Shown: positions 1 through 10,579 of the stretch, one piece after another | How positions within the stretch are numbered: position 1 is the stretch's first letter | Layout of the letters: the number at the start of each line of letters is the position of its first letter | From: [Phialemoniopsis] sp. UDSM-2020 | Lineage: Eukaryota; Ascomycota; Sordariomycetes; Thyridiales; Thyridiaceae | NCBI GenBank assembly: GCA_018873225.1 | Contig: JAEILZ010000001.1 | Location: forward strand, 5,642,001 to 5,706,000 | DNA length: 64,000 bases | Direction: 5' to 3' | The notes under the pieces: model-generated | The model's database searches: none | Told to the model about the DNA's origin: nothing | What the model saw: the letters and a program-made list of their open reading frames with translations, nothing else | Position numbers and translations under genes: made by a program

Positions 1-1347
1 GGACTCCGAGATCTCCTTTTCGAATACAAAGGACGATTCCCTGACATTCTTCTCGAGACTCTACACAAAAAGGTGACGACTTGCCGTGTCACCATCAATT
101 GTTTTTGGCTACACCAAAAAGAAAGCCAGTGGCTCGCGGCCCCTCATCACGGCAGGCTATTTTCATCTCCCCTGCTTCATTGCATTCGCGTCGGTCTCGT
201 CTGGGACTGGGACTTGAGAACTTCGTCTTCGCTCGCAACCTTTCAGCCAATGTAGAGGGAAGGTCTCTGCCAATTGCAGAAACTCTTCGCTGCGGCACCC
301 AGCCTAAAATCCCTAAGCGTTTCTGAAGCGGGCTATGCGTTTAAATCGCCAAACCTACCCTGGCGCCCATTTTTAGAGGAGGAGACATCAATCTCTCGTG
401 GAATTGTCGAGTCGGCATCTTTGGCATGTGTGTCAAGGACTTTTTCTGAAGACACGGACACAGGAATACTCAAGGTTTTCTATCATCACCTCGACCTAGG
501 CTCGGTAAGAAAGCTGAAACTCGACGGTCTGAATAAGCCTACTCTTCAATGGGGCGCCGCCAATATTGCGCTTCCAAGCTCGAAGATCCTCGATGTCAGC
601 TTTGTTGACTTTAAAAAGGACACTATCCGGATATGCATCGAACACGCGCGAGAATTTCTTCTGGCTTTGCCGCCACTGCAGGAGGCAACATTCCGAGGTG
701 ACGCTCTCGTCGAAATCGTGAAAAGTATCTACGGTCCCACACTTAGAAGCCTAGAAATGGACGTCTATGTTGATCCAGAGCGGGCTAAGTACGACGAGAG
801 GACCAAAGTCTTCGACAAAGAGCAGCTGCTAGAACTCACAAGCCAATGTCCAAGCTTGGACAATCTCCAGATATACACCATGCGACAGGAATCGGGCTTT
901 GAGGAGACATGCATGTACAGAGCATTGGGATCTCTGAAACGACTTCGGCACCTCCACCTGAGACTGGCTTGTTGCTGTCCAGGATTTTCGGAAGGCAACT
1001 ACAAGATCAACTTACGTACGACAGCAATCAACCTGGCTCTTGATAGCAAGCTGGCTCGATCAATCTGGGATGTGCTCGCCTTATCGAACTGTGGCCTTAC
1101 GCTTGAATCTCTTCGTCTCAATTCTGTAAATACTTGCATCTGGCCTGATGAAGCATGTCGGAATGCTCTGATGCAATTGCGTAGCGAATACATAGTTCGA
1201 CAGAGCGAGACTTACGATGCCACATCCAAGCCGGTATTTGCCCAGGTCGAGAAAGCAAGCTGCTCGGCGGATTCGAAATCGATACCCATTTGGGACGCAT
1301 GGACGAAGCTGGAATGCCTTGTCAAAACAGAAGTGATCATGGCGTGA
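1..1347 (+). pseudogene. F-box/LRR-like protein, 5'-truncated by window and apparently frameshifted
   Basis: The uninterrupted part is an ORF from about 274 to 1347. It is leucine-rich with repeated short L-x-x-L segments, and carries a PNLPWRPF stretch that resembles the PPWKGF-like segment of a large fungal family of F-box proteins with LRR-like C-termini. The same family flavour appears upstream in two different frames: frame 1 from base 1 (FPDILLETLHKK, SSPLLHCIRVGL) and frame 3 around 200-255 (LENFVFARNLSANVE), before frame 1 resumes after an in-frame TAG at 253-255. Two single-base shifts, near 200 and 262, would reconnect them, so I read this as a decayed copy or a region with sequence errors. 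An unrecognised intron is the alternative. The F-box itself would lie before the window. The family call rests on composition and a few motifs only. Confidence 0.45.
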
Positions 1348-1856
1348 CCTGGGAGTCCGGATTGTCTTTCATGTAATGATGTTATCTAGATCCGCTGTGG
1401 TGCCAGACAGATTCTTCACTCTCTGAACCTCGTGTAGACAACAAGCGCCACAACTCTAATGCAGATCTGGCAGGTCATCTTGAAGGCGACTCCATCCAGG
1501 AGCTGTCACGGTGGGACCCGCAGGGCTTGAACCCGGCTCATCACGGACTAGGTCCCCATCAATTGCCGCATCGGGCAGTGAGGCGATCGCGCTCCCAATC
1601 ACATCATAGTCCGCCAAGCCTGGTTGAATTCACGGATGGGGCCTTCAATTAATCACCTGCCCTTTGCGGTAGCCGTTGGTGCCATGGGCCCGGGCCCAGA
1701 CAATCCTTCTGCGACTTGAGCATGTGGCGACGGGGAGGCACGCTCGTGGGTTGCCCATTCGAGATATAAAGAGGCCACGCCGTCTGTCTTGGAAGACATC
1801 GGCCTGAACATTGGCAAAAGCTTCTTTAGACCTTGCCGCAAATCAACTTGGTCGCG
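1348..1856. other. Intergenic, OPT transporter promoter
   Basis: No coding sequence is seen. A TATA-like TATAAA lies at 1765-1770, about 90 bp before the transporter ATG. On the minus strand at about 1515-1556 a short stem-forming stretch resembles a tRNA T-arm plus acceptor, but no complete tRNA can be folded from it. Confidence 0.5.
1765..1770 (+). promoter_or_regulatory. TATA-like element of OPT gene
   Basis: TATAAA sits within GAGATATAAAGAGG, 87 bp upstream of the OPT start codon. The position is plausible for a fungal core promoter. Only the motif and spacing support it. Confidence 0.35.
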
Positions 1857-4456
1857 ATGTCTGCGATTCCTAGTGAGGAGATCACTAGCGGGCCGCGACC
1901 AGACGCCCCCGGGTTGCGGGAGCGAGCGTCGCCCGTGGATGACAGCGACTTGTCCGCTATCCGGAGCACGGAGGAGAAGAAGAGCAGTGGAAAGCCCGAC
2001 GATGTCCCCACATCCGAGAAGCCGCCGTTCCTCTTGGCCGCCGCCTCCGACGATGACCTCCCCGGTGAGACGGCCTTCCCCGAGGACGACCCTCGCGTGC
2101 GCGACATCCCCGCCTACGTGCGCCGCATCGTCAGTCTGCACGACGACCCGACTTTGCCCACCCTCACGTTTCGCTACTTCGTTCTCTCCGTCATCTTCGT
2201 CGTTCCCGGTGCCTTCCTCAGCCAGATGAGCCACTACCGCACCACCTACGCGCCCTACTCCGTCTTCTTTGTCCAGATCGCCTCCAGCTACGTCGGCGAC
2301 TGGTGGGCCAGGGCGCTGCCGTCTTGGCAGGTCCGTGTCCCCTTCACCAAGTATAGCTTCAACACCAATCCAGGCCCGTTCAGCGTCAAGGAGCACGTCC
2401 TCATCACCATCACTGCCGCGTCCGGCGCCACGTACAATCTGGGCTACGCTCCAGTCTCCATAGCCGAGCTGTACTTTGACCAGAAGGTGAACCCTGCCGT
2501 GGCCATCTTTTTCATGTGGGGTATCGTCTGGGTTGGGTACTCGTTTGCGGCCATTGCTCGTCAGTTCCTCATCTACGATCCCATGTATCCGTGGTTCCAA
2601 GCGTAAGTGCTTCGTATAAACAATCGTTTGGGAGAGATAGGACTGACGTGACTCCCTTCCCACTACAGGCTATGCCAGACCGCGCTGTTCGAGACCCAAA
2701 AGAAGCAGCGCACTCACCCGACACCGCTGTCGCGCAAGCAGACCCGTGTCTTTTGGTGGGTGCTACTCGCTGTCATCCTTTGGCAATTCCTACCCGAGTA
2801 CGCCTTCCCAATGCTCGGCTCTCTGGCGGTGATCTGCTGGTTCGCCCCAAACAACCCTACCGCCAACTTTGTCGGGGCCGGCTTCGGTGGCATGGGCGTA
2901 CTCAATTTCTCGCTCGACTGGTCCAGCGTCGCGGCCTACATCTCGCTCTTCTTGACGCCCTGGTGGACGCAGGTCGTCATGTTCCTCGCCTTTGTGGTCA
3001 ACTGCTGGATCCTGCTGCCCATTGCCAAGTTCAAAGGCTTTGGCGACTGGAACAAGCATCTTATGTCGAATCGGCTCTTTATGGAGAATGGAACCTCTTA
3101 CCCCATGACCGAGCTCCTGACGCCCGAGGTCTCGTTCAACGAGACGGCCTACCAGGAGCTCGGCCCGCCCTACGCGAGCCTTCAGCTCCGGTGGAACATG
3201 TTCTTTGACTATGCCAGCTACACATCGGCCCTCGTGTGGATCGCTCTCTTCGGTCATAGACAGATTTTCGACGCGATCTCGAAGCTCCGAGCGCGGTCTC
3301 GGCGTAAGGGGGCCCAGTCGATTGCCCACCAGTACGACGACCAGCTCAGCATCCTGCAGCGGGCGTACCAGGAGGTCCCGCTCTGGTGGTACTTGGCCCT
3401 GTTTGCCGCTGCCTTTACCTCCCTGCTTGTCATCGTTGCAACAGACAGCCTCTTTGTGCCATGGTGGACGTTGCTGGTGGCGATCGGCACCGGCGCCCTC
3501 ATCGTCCTGCCTATGGGGTGGCTTTACGCCCTGAGCAATTTCCAGATCGAAGTCGGGACGACCAACGAGTTACTCTACGGACTCATGGTGAACAGCATCG
3601 CTGGTCACAAGAACCCTACCGGAGCGTCGGTCTATGGAAGTATTGCCGGAAATGCCTGGTATCGTGCCCAGTGGTTCCTCCAGGACCAGAAGCTGGGACA
3701 CTACATGGTGAGTAAATCATCTATGACCTGGCCGACTATCGGTCGGATATATAGTTCGCTGACTAACAATCCTGACAGCATTGCTCACCACGCAGCGTCT
3801 TCTTCGCCCAATGGTTTGGCTCCCTGCTCGGAATTCCCATCAACTACGGCGTCGTGAGATGGGTGCTCAACACGAAGCGCGACTACCTGACTGGAGCCAT
3901 CGCCGATCCGAGCCACCAATGGACGGGTCAGTCCCTTGCCTCAAATCTTACAATGGCTGTGCAATACGTCCTGCTTGTACGTTGAATCCTTTATTTCCTC
4001 CCTTCATACTATGTCTTGCTGACGCCCCGCTCGCACTCACAGGGTCCCATCCGCCTCTTCAAAGAGCCCATTTACAAGGCAGTTCCCTACGGCTTCCTCG
4101 TCGGCCTTGTAGCGCCGCTCCTCGTATTTGCGTTGCATCGCGCATTCCCGCGCGCTAAGTTCCATCTGTGGAACACTCCTATCTTCTTTTCGTGCATGGC
4201 GCGATGGTACGGCAATATTAGCACGGGCTTCCTCAGTAGCTTCATTGGCGGGTTCGTCGTCATGTTCTGGGCCTACCGGTATCGCTACCCGCTCTGGGCT
4301 CGCTGGAACTACATCCTGGCTGCCGCCTTTGACGCCGGGTTCAACTTCAACATGCTGCTCATCTTCTTGTTCTTTGGCGCCGGCAAGATTGTTACGATGC
4401 CGCATTGGTGGGGCAACGAAGAGTCAAGCAGTGAGAGGTGTTTTGCGTTGGAGTAG
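1857..4456 (+). CDS. OPT-family small oligopeptide transporter
   Basis: A proton-coupled oligopeptide transporter of the plasma membrane, probably importing tetra/pentapeptides or glutathione-like peptides. Four exons give about 798 aa with introns at 2603-2668, 3708-3778 (GACTAAC branch site) and 3977-4042. All three junctions preserve frame and family sequence. The acidic N-terminus (about 1-95) precedes many hydrophobic segments. Family hallmarks are NTNPGPFSVKEH near residue 165 and KLGHYMHCSPRSVFFAQ near 617, spanning the second junction. The C-terminus ends in a Trp/Gly-rich MPHWWGN stretch, typical of OPTs. The start is ATG 1857, the first ATG of the frame. The open frame extends 24 bp further upstream but has no ATG there. 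The secreted aspartic protease downstream could supply peptides, which is inference. Confidence 0.93.
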
Positions 4457-5234
4457 AGCGATGGGGCATTTATGGGCACCTGTGGGCTCTAAGAGTGTTA
4501 CTGTTATGCACACATCTAAATGAGGAACTTTCCAGTGTTAAGGCTGCTGGTCTTCACTTGACTCAGGGTCATCATCTTTTACTTGAGCCTCTGTTTTCCC
4601 ATCACTAGTCACCAAGAATCTTTGGAAGACAGTATAGTGATCCCACTATCAAACACCGATACTTTCTTGTCTTTGAAGGATTCTGTGATGTTTCCATATC
4701 TCTCCAGTATGCATCTGTAAGAGAATACTTCGTACCCGATATTGTTGAGGCGTTCCCCTTGGAGCGACCGCTTGCCAAAAAGTCAACTCTATACGAGCAA
4801 CCAACTCCACCTCTCCGGACCTAGTTCTACGAGCCGCAAATGAAACATCTGACGGTATTCCAGACGCCACACTACCCGATGCCGTGCGATAGTAGACTGT
4901 GGGTGATTGGCAACGGTTGGCCGTGGCCCGGCTAAAGAGTCGGGACTTGGCACCAATGACAAGATAGGCTGGAGCTTGCCGCATACTACGATCTGCATGC
5001 AGCTGTCAAATGGGCACTGCAGCCGGAAATTTATCAGAATTTAATATGTGCCGCGCTGACCCTTTCCGGGGTAGTTCTGCCGGTACTTCTGGGGACTAGT
5101 CGGCGCGCGGAGGGCCACTCAACTACTATACAATACCGTGCCGCCCCGAACCATGTGAACCCTTGAGATCGGTGTCAGCTGGAGACGTGCAACTCTGGAC
5201 TGGAAGCAGTAGCCGAGATCACATTACCGCAGCC
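4457..5234. other. Intergenic between OPT transporter and aspartic protease
   Basis: No gene is supported. A 111-codon minus-strand ORF (4649-4984) starts with ATG but has no recognisable motif, signal peptide or hydrophobic pattern. The last few hundred bases should hold the protease promoter. Confidence 0.5.
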
Positions 5235-6735
5235 ATGGGACTGTCAGAAGTGCTCTTGACTCTCGCGGTAGTATGTCCGTTGGTGACCGGGTTCGGCGAT
5301 GCCGGAACCGGACTCGGATCAAGGGCCAAGCCTGGGCTTGTCGCCCGGCGCGACTACAACACCAAAGCGGCCCATACTTTACCTATGCGGAAGGCGACAA
5401 GGGGACCGCCCCAGACAGGAGCTCTATCAAAGAGGCAGAACGGCACAGCACATGTGATCAACCACAACGACCTGTACTACATCGTGGACATCGAGGTCGG
5501 CAGCCAGACCATCCCTGTCAATGTTGACACCGGATCGAGCGATACATGGTTTGTCCAGGCGCCGTTCCAATGCGTCGACATGATTGGTATTCCTAGGCAG
5601 GTAAGCCGGCTCATGCTCTTTGTATTGCCCCGTCTTGCAAAAAGACGAGCCTCGATTAACCTCCATGGCCGGGCATCAGATGAAAAACTGCGGTTTTGGC
5701 TCCGGCTTCACGGGCAACTTCTCGGGCGGCAACATAGCTAACCGCCGGTTCTCCCGCTCCTACGGAGACGGCACCTTTGTCTCGGGCTACTTTGGCTACG
5801 AGGACGTCACGCTGGGCGGCCTGAAGGTGCCGCATCAGCAGCTCGCCATGGTCAACTACACATACTGGTGGGGCGAGGGTTTGACGTCCGGCCTGCTGGG
5901 GCTCGCCTACCCCTTCATGACCGGCCTCGACGAGCCATCGCTGCAGTACGATCCCATCTTTACAAACATGTGGCAGCGTGACAAGTCGGTGGCGCCCATG
6001 TTCAGCCTGGCGCTCTCCCGCGAGGACGCTGACCCCAAGGTCGAGAGCAGCTTGCTGGCCTTCGGCGGCGTACCCCCCGGAGTCGAGTACGACCGGGACT
6101 CGTGGGCGCAAACGCCCATCCAGTCCATGGAAATGATGCAGGGCTGGGGCATCGAGGAGCCTGAGCATGGACTATACCTCATCGTTGCCGACAACTTCAT
6201 CTACGGGCCGCGAAATGGGACCGCAGAGGACGCAAAGAGTCGCGAGTTGGGAGCACCGGCAAGCTTGGACGGTATGACGAAGAATATGACGCAGTTCCCA
6301 GTCTTGATAGATGCCGGCTCGACAATGACGAGGCTGCCAGCAGGTGAGTTACTGACACAGACGAGAACCCCTGAATGGCTCCTTGAAATTGGGACTCGAA
6401 TTGCTGACACTCACATAGCCATGGCCCGTGAGGTCTTTGCAGCCTTTGACCCACCGGCCGAGTATCTCTACGGCGAAGGCGCTTGGTTCGCACATTGCAA
6501 CGCCACAGCTGCAGCCTTTGGCGTGACGATTGGCGGCAAGACCTTTTGGGTCCAGCCCTCGGATCTGCTGCGACAAAGCACCCGCGACAGAGAAACGAAC
6601 ACCAAGTGCCGCGTGGGCCTATACGACGATGAGACGCCTCCATACATTCTTGGCATCACCTTCTTGACGAACGTCGTGGCCGTATTCGATGTGGGCGAGA
6701 CGGAAATGAGATTTGCAGCAAGGAAACATTACTGA
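5235..6735 (+). CDS. Secreted pepsin-like aspartic protease (A1 family)
   Basis: An extracellular endopeptidase acting at acidic pH. Three exons, with introns 5601-5679 and 6344-6418, give about 448 aa. The second intron is 75 nt and has no stop, so the unspliced frame stays open, but its GTGAGT and CACATAG ends and the restored TRLPAAMAREV sequence support splicing. Residues 1 to about 20 form a signal peptide. A propeptide runs to a probable Kex2 site at KR near 70. The first catalytic motif is VDTGSSDTW near 95. The flap-region SYGDGTF follows just after the first junction. The second catalytic motif is LIDAGST near 326, which keeps Asp but has Ala where Thr/Ser is usual. There is no GPI-type hydrophobic C-terminus, so a soluble enzyme is likely. 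Start ATG 5235 is chosen because it directly precedes the signal peptide. Confidence 0.9.
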
Positions 6736-6919
6736 TCGCAATGGTAGCAATAGTAGCAGCTATATTCCGTAAATTTGCAGAACATCCGAATGACCAAAGG
6801 GTATCAGCCCTATACAATATCATCAATCAGATGATAGCTTCTTCCTTTCGTGAGTCGTTATGAGGTACCAAACAACAGAAAGATCATTGCAATTCTTTGA
6901 TTCGAGATACAGAAGCTTG

Positions 6920-7714
6920 TCACAACGGGTTGGCGGTCTTGGCCAACTTCGCAACGTGCTTCTCCTCGACTAGATCAGCCATGCTGTCCGCCCCCTGGGT
7001 GCCGAGCGATCGCAGCCCACGAATGACACCTTGCCTATCGCCCTCACCCTTCTCCTGATTCATCTTAACCTTGCCCTCGAGGCGGTCTATCGTGACCTCG
7101 ATGCCGATAATGGCTTTGCACATGATGTCGATATACCTCTCCGGCGCGTCCGTTACCTTCCAAGGACCCGGGCGGTCACCCTTGCCGGTGTAGTCCATGA
7201 TGGTACGCTCGCAATGATCAGATAGATCATGAATCTGCTGGGTCAAAAAAGTGACTGATTCAGGCGCCTTGGAGTCGTAGTATATGCGAGCGCGACCATA
7301 GGCTTGCACGGCAGCATAGTTCCAGGTGGGCACGACTTTGCCGGTCGTGGGCTTGGTCTCGGTGTAGAACTTGGCTGTGATGTAGTGGCTTATTTCCGAG
7401 GTGAACATGATGAGCACCTCTTGGTCAAGGACGTTGGCGTCTCCGTTCTGAGGGCTAGCTTTGGCCTTGGCCTCGAGCGTCTCGATCATGGCCTTAGCCT
7501 GCGGGTTCTGGCGGTTGATGTGGGCGCGTAGGACACCCATCTCGGTCTTGTCATTCTCGTCATCGAGGTGGAGTATGAAGGGTATGTGGGTAGAGAGGAT
7601 GGTTGGGTGGTTGGGCGAAGGGATGGCTGTTGTGATGACGGCAAAGGGGTTGTTACGAATGATCTGGCGCATCACCTCGACATCGGGCTCTGCATACACA
7701 GGGGGGATATACAT
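6920..7714 (-). CDS. PaiB-like FMN-binding split-barrel protein
   Basis: A 264-aa single-exon protein of the PaiB/FMN-binding negative transcriptional regulator family, named after the Bacillus PaiB protein. It opens with MYIPPVYAEPD, followed by the conserved NPFAVITTAIPSPNHPT and THIPFIL segments of the split barrel. Later come the family's GKVVPTWNYAAVQAYG stretch and the closing AIIGIEVTIDRLEGKVKMNQ segment. The start is ATG 7714, since upstream codons in the open frame lack an ATG and the family normally begins here. In fungi these proteins are common and their physiological role is unknown. Flavin or heme binding is expected from the fold. Confidence 0.88.
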   Translation of the reverse strand: MYIPPVYAEPDVEVMRQIIRNNPFAVITTAIPSPNHPTILSTHIPFILHLDDENDKTEMGVLRAHINRQNPQAKAMIETLEAKAKASPQNGDANVLDQEVLIMFTSEISHYITAKFYTETKPTTGKVVPTWNYAAVQAYGRARIYYDSKAPESVTFLTQQIHDLSDHCERTIMDYTGKGDRPGPWKVTDAPERYIDIMCKAIIGIEVTIDRLEGKVKMNQEKGEGDRQGVIRGLRSLGTQGADSMADLVEEKHVAKLAKTANPL

Positions 7715-8372
7715 CCTTGCGCTGTGCTGAAAAGTATAACTGTACAAGGGGATGCTGATGGGCTTGTCTCGGTGTGATATTTGGAGAGAACGTTAAGATA
7801 TCTCCAGAGTAGGGATTCAACTCCTTCAGACTGACATTTATACGTTGGGGAAGACAGAAGAAAGTGGCACGAAGTCAATCCCTGAGGCTGACAATCTTGA
7901 CTCACACGAGCTATACTCACACAACCATCTTGAAAAGGACAAATCATACCGCCTCTGAATCGGCTTACCTGGGCGTGCAGCGGAGCGGGCGGATGGTCTC
8001 GAACAGCTCCGAAGTTGGGCTGACCTCGAGGCGTGACCCGGACCGCGGAGATGCAGAGATCTCGAGCTGGAGACCATCATCTGGCGGCTGACTATCCCCA
8101 AATCGGCAAGTTTGCTCGAGCTCAAAGATTTTGACACAAAGCAAGTGGTATGAAAGAAGGACGCTCAAAGATGACTCAAAAGTCCGAAAGCCGCTTGCGT
8201 CGTCAAAGGCAATCGTCGTTGTGACTTTGTCGTCAATCCCGCTCTTATCTTATCTCTTATCAGTCCCTTATCGCCTGTGCTGAACGCTGGCTGGGGGCAG
8301 GAGCCACCTGAAAGTTTCTACTATGAGAGAAGCATCAATTTTTATCACCCATATTTTTCAGCGCCCACCACG
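7715..8372. other. Divergent promoter region, PaiB-like gene / DEAD-box helicase
   Basis: 658 bp between two divergent start codons. It must contain both promoters and leaders. No coding sequence or structured RNA is visible. The helicase frame stays open upstream to 8277 but without an ATG. Confidence 0.5.
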
Positions 8373-10265
8373 ATGCTCGCTAGCCTGAACAGGAGAATTA
8401 TTTACGCACATCCTTCAAGGTTCTTCTCGACATCCTCAAGGCACCTACTCTTGACATCACCACACTGGTCTGCAGCACGATCATCGCAGAACCCGGAAAC
8501 CTTAGGAAAATCACCCTGTAACATATTCGCCATGTCCGATTCCCGTCGCGGTCGCGGTCGCGATCGCCGTCAGGGAGCCCGGCGACACTTCAAGAAGCCC
8601 GCCACCAGCGAGAGCGACAGGCCCTCGTTCGAGAACAATAACAATGCCCTCGGCGCCTCCCCCTCGCCACAGGTCGACACTCCCAGCAGAGTCGCGACAC
8701 CTCCTCTCACCGAACCCGTGCCCATGGACACTCCCAGGTTCGCCGACCTTGCTGGCCAGAACCTCGTCCACCCCACCGTCATCCAGACCATCACCGACGA
8801 CCTGCGCTTCGACCACATGATGCCCGTCCAGGCCGCCACCCTTCACGAGCTTCTCCCGCCGAAGCGAAGCGACTGCCTCGTCCAAGCCAAGACCGGTACC
8901 GGCAAGACGGTTGCGTTCTTGCTACCCGCCATCCAGACCATCCTTGGCCAAAGCCGTGGCCGCAACTCTGGCATCTCGCTGCTAGTCATTGCGCCTACCC
9001 GAGAGCTGGCTATGCAGATCGCTAAGGAAGCACGCGCCTTGCTGCAGAGGATCCCCTCGTGCAAGGTGCGTATCGCCATTGGCGGAACAAACAAGAACAA
9101 GGAGGAGAACCAGATACTGGCAGGTTGTGATATCCTGGTCGCCACGCCCGGCCGACTCTATGACCACCTGTCGTCCAACGAGACGATCAAGGACATGTTT
9201 TCTAGTCTTGACACCCTCGTGCTCGACGAGGCCGATCGCCTCCTGGACATGGGTTTCATGAACGAGCTCAAGAAGATCATCGCTTGCCTCCCAGACAAGA
9301 CACAATCCGGCCGCCAGGGCATGCTCTTCTCCGCCACCGTGCCGCCCCACGTCAAGCAGGTTGCGACCCTGGCACTGTCCCCCGGCTACAAGTTCATCTC
9401 GACCATCCCAGAGGGTGAGGTCAACACCCACCAGCGCGTACCGCAGCACCTGATCAAGGTGCCCACGTTTGCGTCGGTCGCGCCCGCCATGGTTGCATCC
9501 GTTACGGAGGAAGTTGGCATAGTCGGATTCAATGCCTTCAAGGCCATAGTTTTCGCTCCCACCGCTGCAGCTGCCGACTTTTACAGTCACATCTTGTCAA
9601 ATGTGGGCGGACTACCTCCAGTTTCCACCCTGCACGCACGCATCTCGCAGAACGCCCGGACACGGACGACTAATGCTTACCGTGAAGCGGCCAACGGGAT
9701 CCTTGTCGCTACTGATGTGGTCGCGCGCGGCATGGACTTCCCCGGCGTCACCACCGTGTTCCAGGTCGGCATTCCCTCGGACAAGGAGTCATACATCCAC
9801 CGACTGGGCCGGACGGCTCGCGCTGGCGCCGAGGGTCGAGGCATCTTCATCGTCAGCGAGGCCGAGGATTTCTTCCCCCGCTGGTCCCTCAAGGAGATCT
9901 CATTTGTGCCCCACAATGCCGATCTTTCGGCCGCGGCCGTCGTGGACGATATCGCCTCGAAGATGGACGATACGCAGAGGGCCAAGATCTACCAGGCCTG
10001 GCTGGGCTACTACAACAACTATCTCAAGCCGCTCAAGTGGGACAAGGAGTATCTGGTTGCGCAGGCCAACATTTACGCACGAGAGGCTCTCGGTGCGGCG
10101 GAGACACCGTCTCTGCAGAAGAGCACCGTTGGCAAGATGGGACTGAGGGGCATTCGGGGTCTGGTCGTTGTGCCTGACGCGCCGCGCCAGCATCGTGGAC
10201 AGGGAGGCGGCGGTGGAAGACGTGGCGGCGGCGGCGGCGGTGGCGGTGGCAGAGGTGGAAGATAG
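8373..10265 (+). CDS. DEAD-box ATP-dependent RNA helicase, Mss116-like, probably mitochondrial
   Basis: A single exon encodes about 630 aa. All superfamily 2 motifs are present in order: MMPVQ-type Q region, AKTGTGKT (I, about 171), APTRELAMQ (Ia), TPGRL (Ib), DEAD (II, about 285), SAT (III, about 319), ATDVVARGMDFP (V) and HRLGRTARAG (VI, about 474). The C-terminus is a run of Arg-Gly-Gly-rich residues typical of RNA-binding RGG tails. Starting from ATG 8373, the first 30 residues are basic, Ser/Arg-rich and lack acids, which fits a mitochondrial presequence. A second in-frame ATG at 8532 would give a shorter form without it. Arrangement and helicase-core sequence match the yeast Mss116/Has1-like group, which remodels group I and II introns and mitochondrial transcripts. 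Localisation is inference. Confidence 0.92.
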   Translation: MLASLNRRIIYAHPSRFFSTSSRHLLLTSPHWSAARSSQNPETLGKSPCNIFAMSDSRRGRGRDRRQGARRHFKKPATSESDRPSFENNNNALGASPSPQVDTPSRVATPPLTEPVPMDTPRFADLAGQNLVHPTVIQTITDDLRFDHMMPVQAATLHELLPPKRSDCLVQAKTGTGKTVAFLLPAIQTILGQSRGRNSGISLLVIAPTRELAMQIAKEARALLQRIPSCKVRIAIGGTNKNKEENQILAGCDILVATPGRLYDHLSSNETIKDMFSSLDTLVLDEADRLLDMGFMNELKKIIACLPDKTQSGRQGMLFSATVPPHVKQVATLALSPGYKFISTIPEGEVNTHQRVPQHLIKVPTFASVAPAMVASVTEEVGIVGFNAFKAIVFAPTAAAADFYSHILSNVGGLPPVSTLHARISQNARTRTTNAYREAANGILVATDVVARGMDFPGVTTVFQVGIPSDKESYIHRLGRTARAGAEGRGIFIVSEAEDFFPRWSLKEISFVPHNADLSAAAVVDDIASKMDDTQRAKIYQAWLGYYNNYLKPLKWDKEYLVAQANIYAREALGAAETPSLQKSTVGKMGLRGIRGLVVVPDAPRQHRGQGGGGGRRGGGGGGGGGRGGR

Positions 10266-10579
10266 GTATGACAATGATTTGTCTTGGTCTGGGCGGTAGT
10301 ATTGTTGATTCTCTCATCTCCGCCGTGGACCTGCACATGGCATTGTATGATTTATGATACCCTTTACGCCGTTTTTCATTCCTTTGGGAGGTGGATTGCA
10401 AGGAACATAGAAAAATCTCTTTTGTCACCGGGTTATACAGGGCTTGTATGGGAATAGACGTTGATTTTTGGCACATGGCATCACGAATCTCTGATTGCGC
10501 TGGCAGTGCAATACTTGAAAACGCCGACTATCTGCGTACTACTCGCTCCTGCTACCATCCTTTGCATGCCGCTGGCAAC
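10266..10579. other. Short convergent intergenic region
   Basis: 314 bp between convergent 3' ends of the helicase and the MFS permease. It presumably contains both 3' UTRs. Nothing else is visible. Confidence 0.5.

Noticed and set aside
1515..1556. Minus-strand segment with GGGTTCAAGCCC and matching GGGACC/GGTCCC ends, like a tRNA half
   Set aside because: No D-arm or anticodon arm of correct spacing. The T-stem has mismatches.
4649..4984. 111-codon minus-strand ATG ORF between OPT and aspartic protease
   Set aside because: No motif and no splice partners. Length is within chance expectation at this GC content.
8277..8372. Upstream extension of the helicase frame
   Set aside because: No ATG. 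The reading frame is open only by chance and a presequence starts cleanly at ATG 8373.
10200..10262. GGC/GGT repeat run as a structural repeat
   Set aside because: It encodes the RGG tail of the helicase and needs no other explanation.
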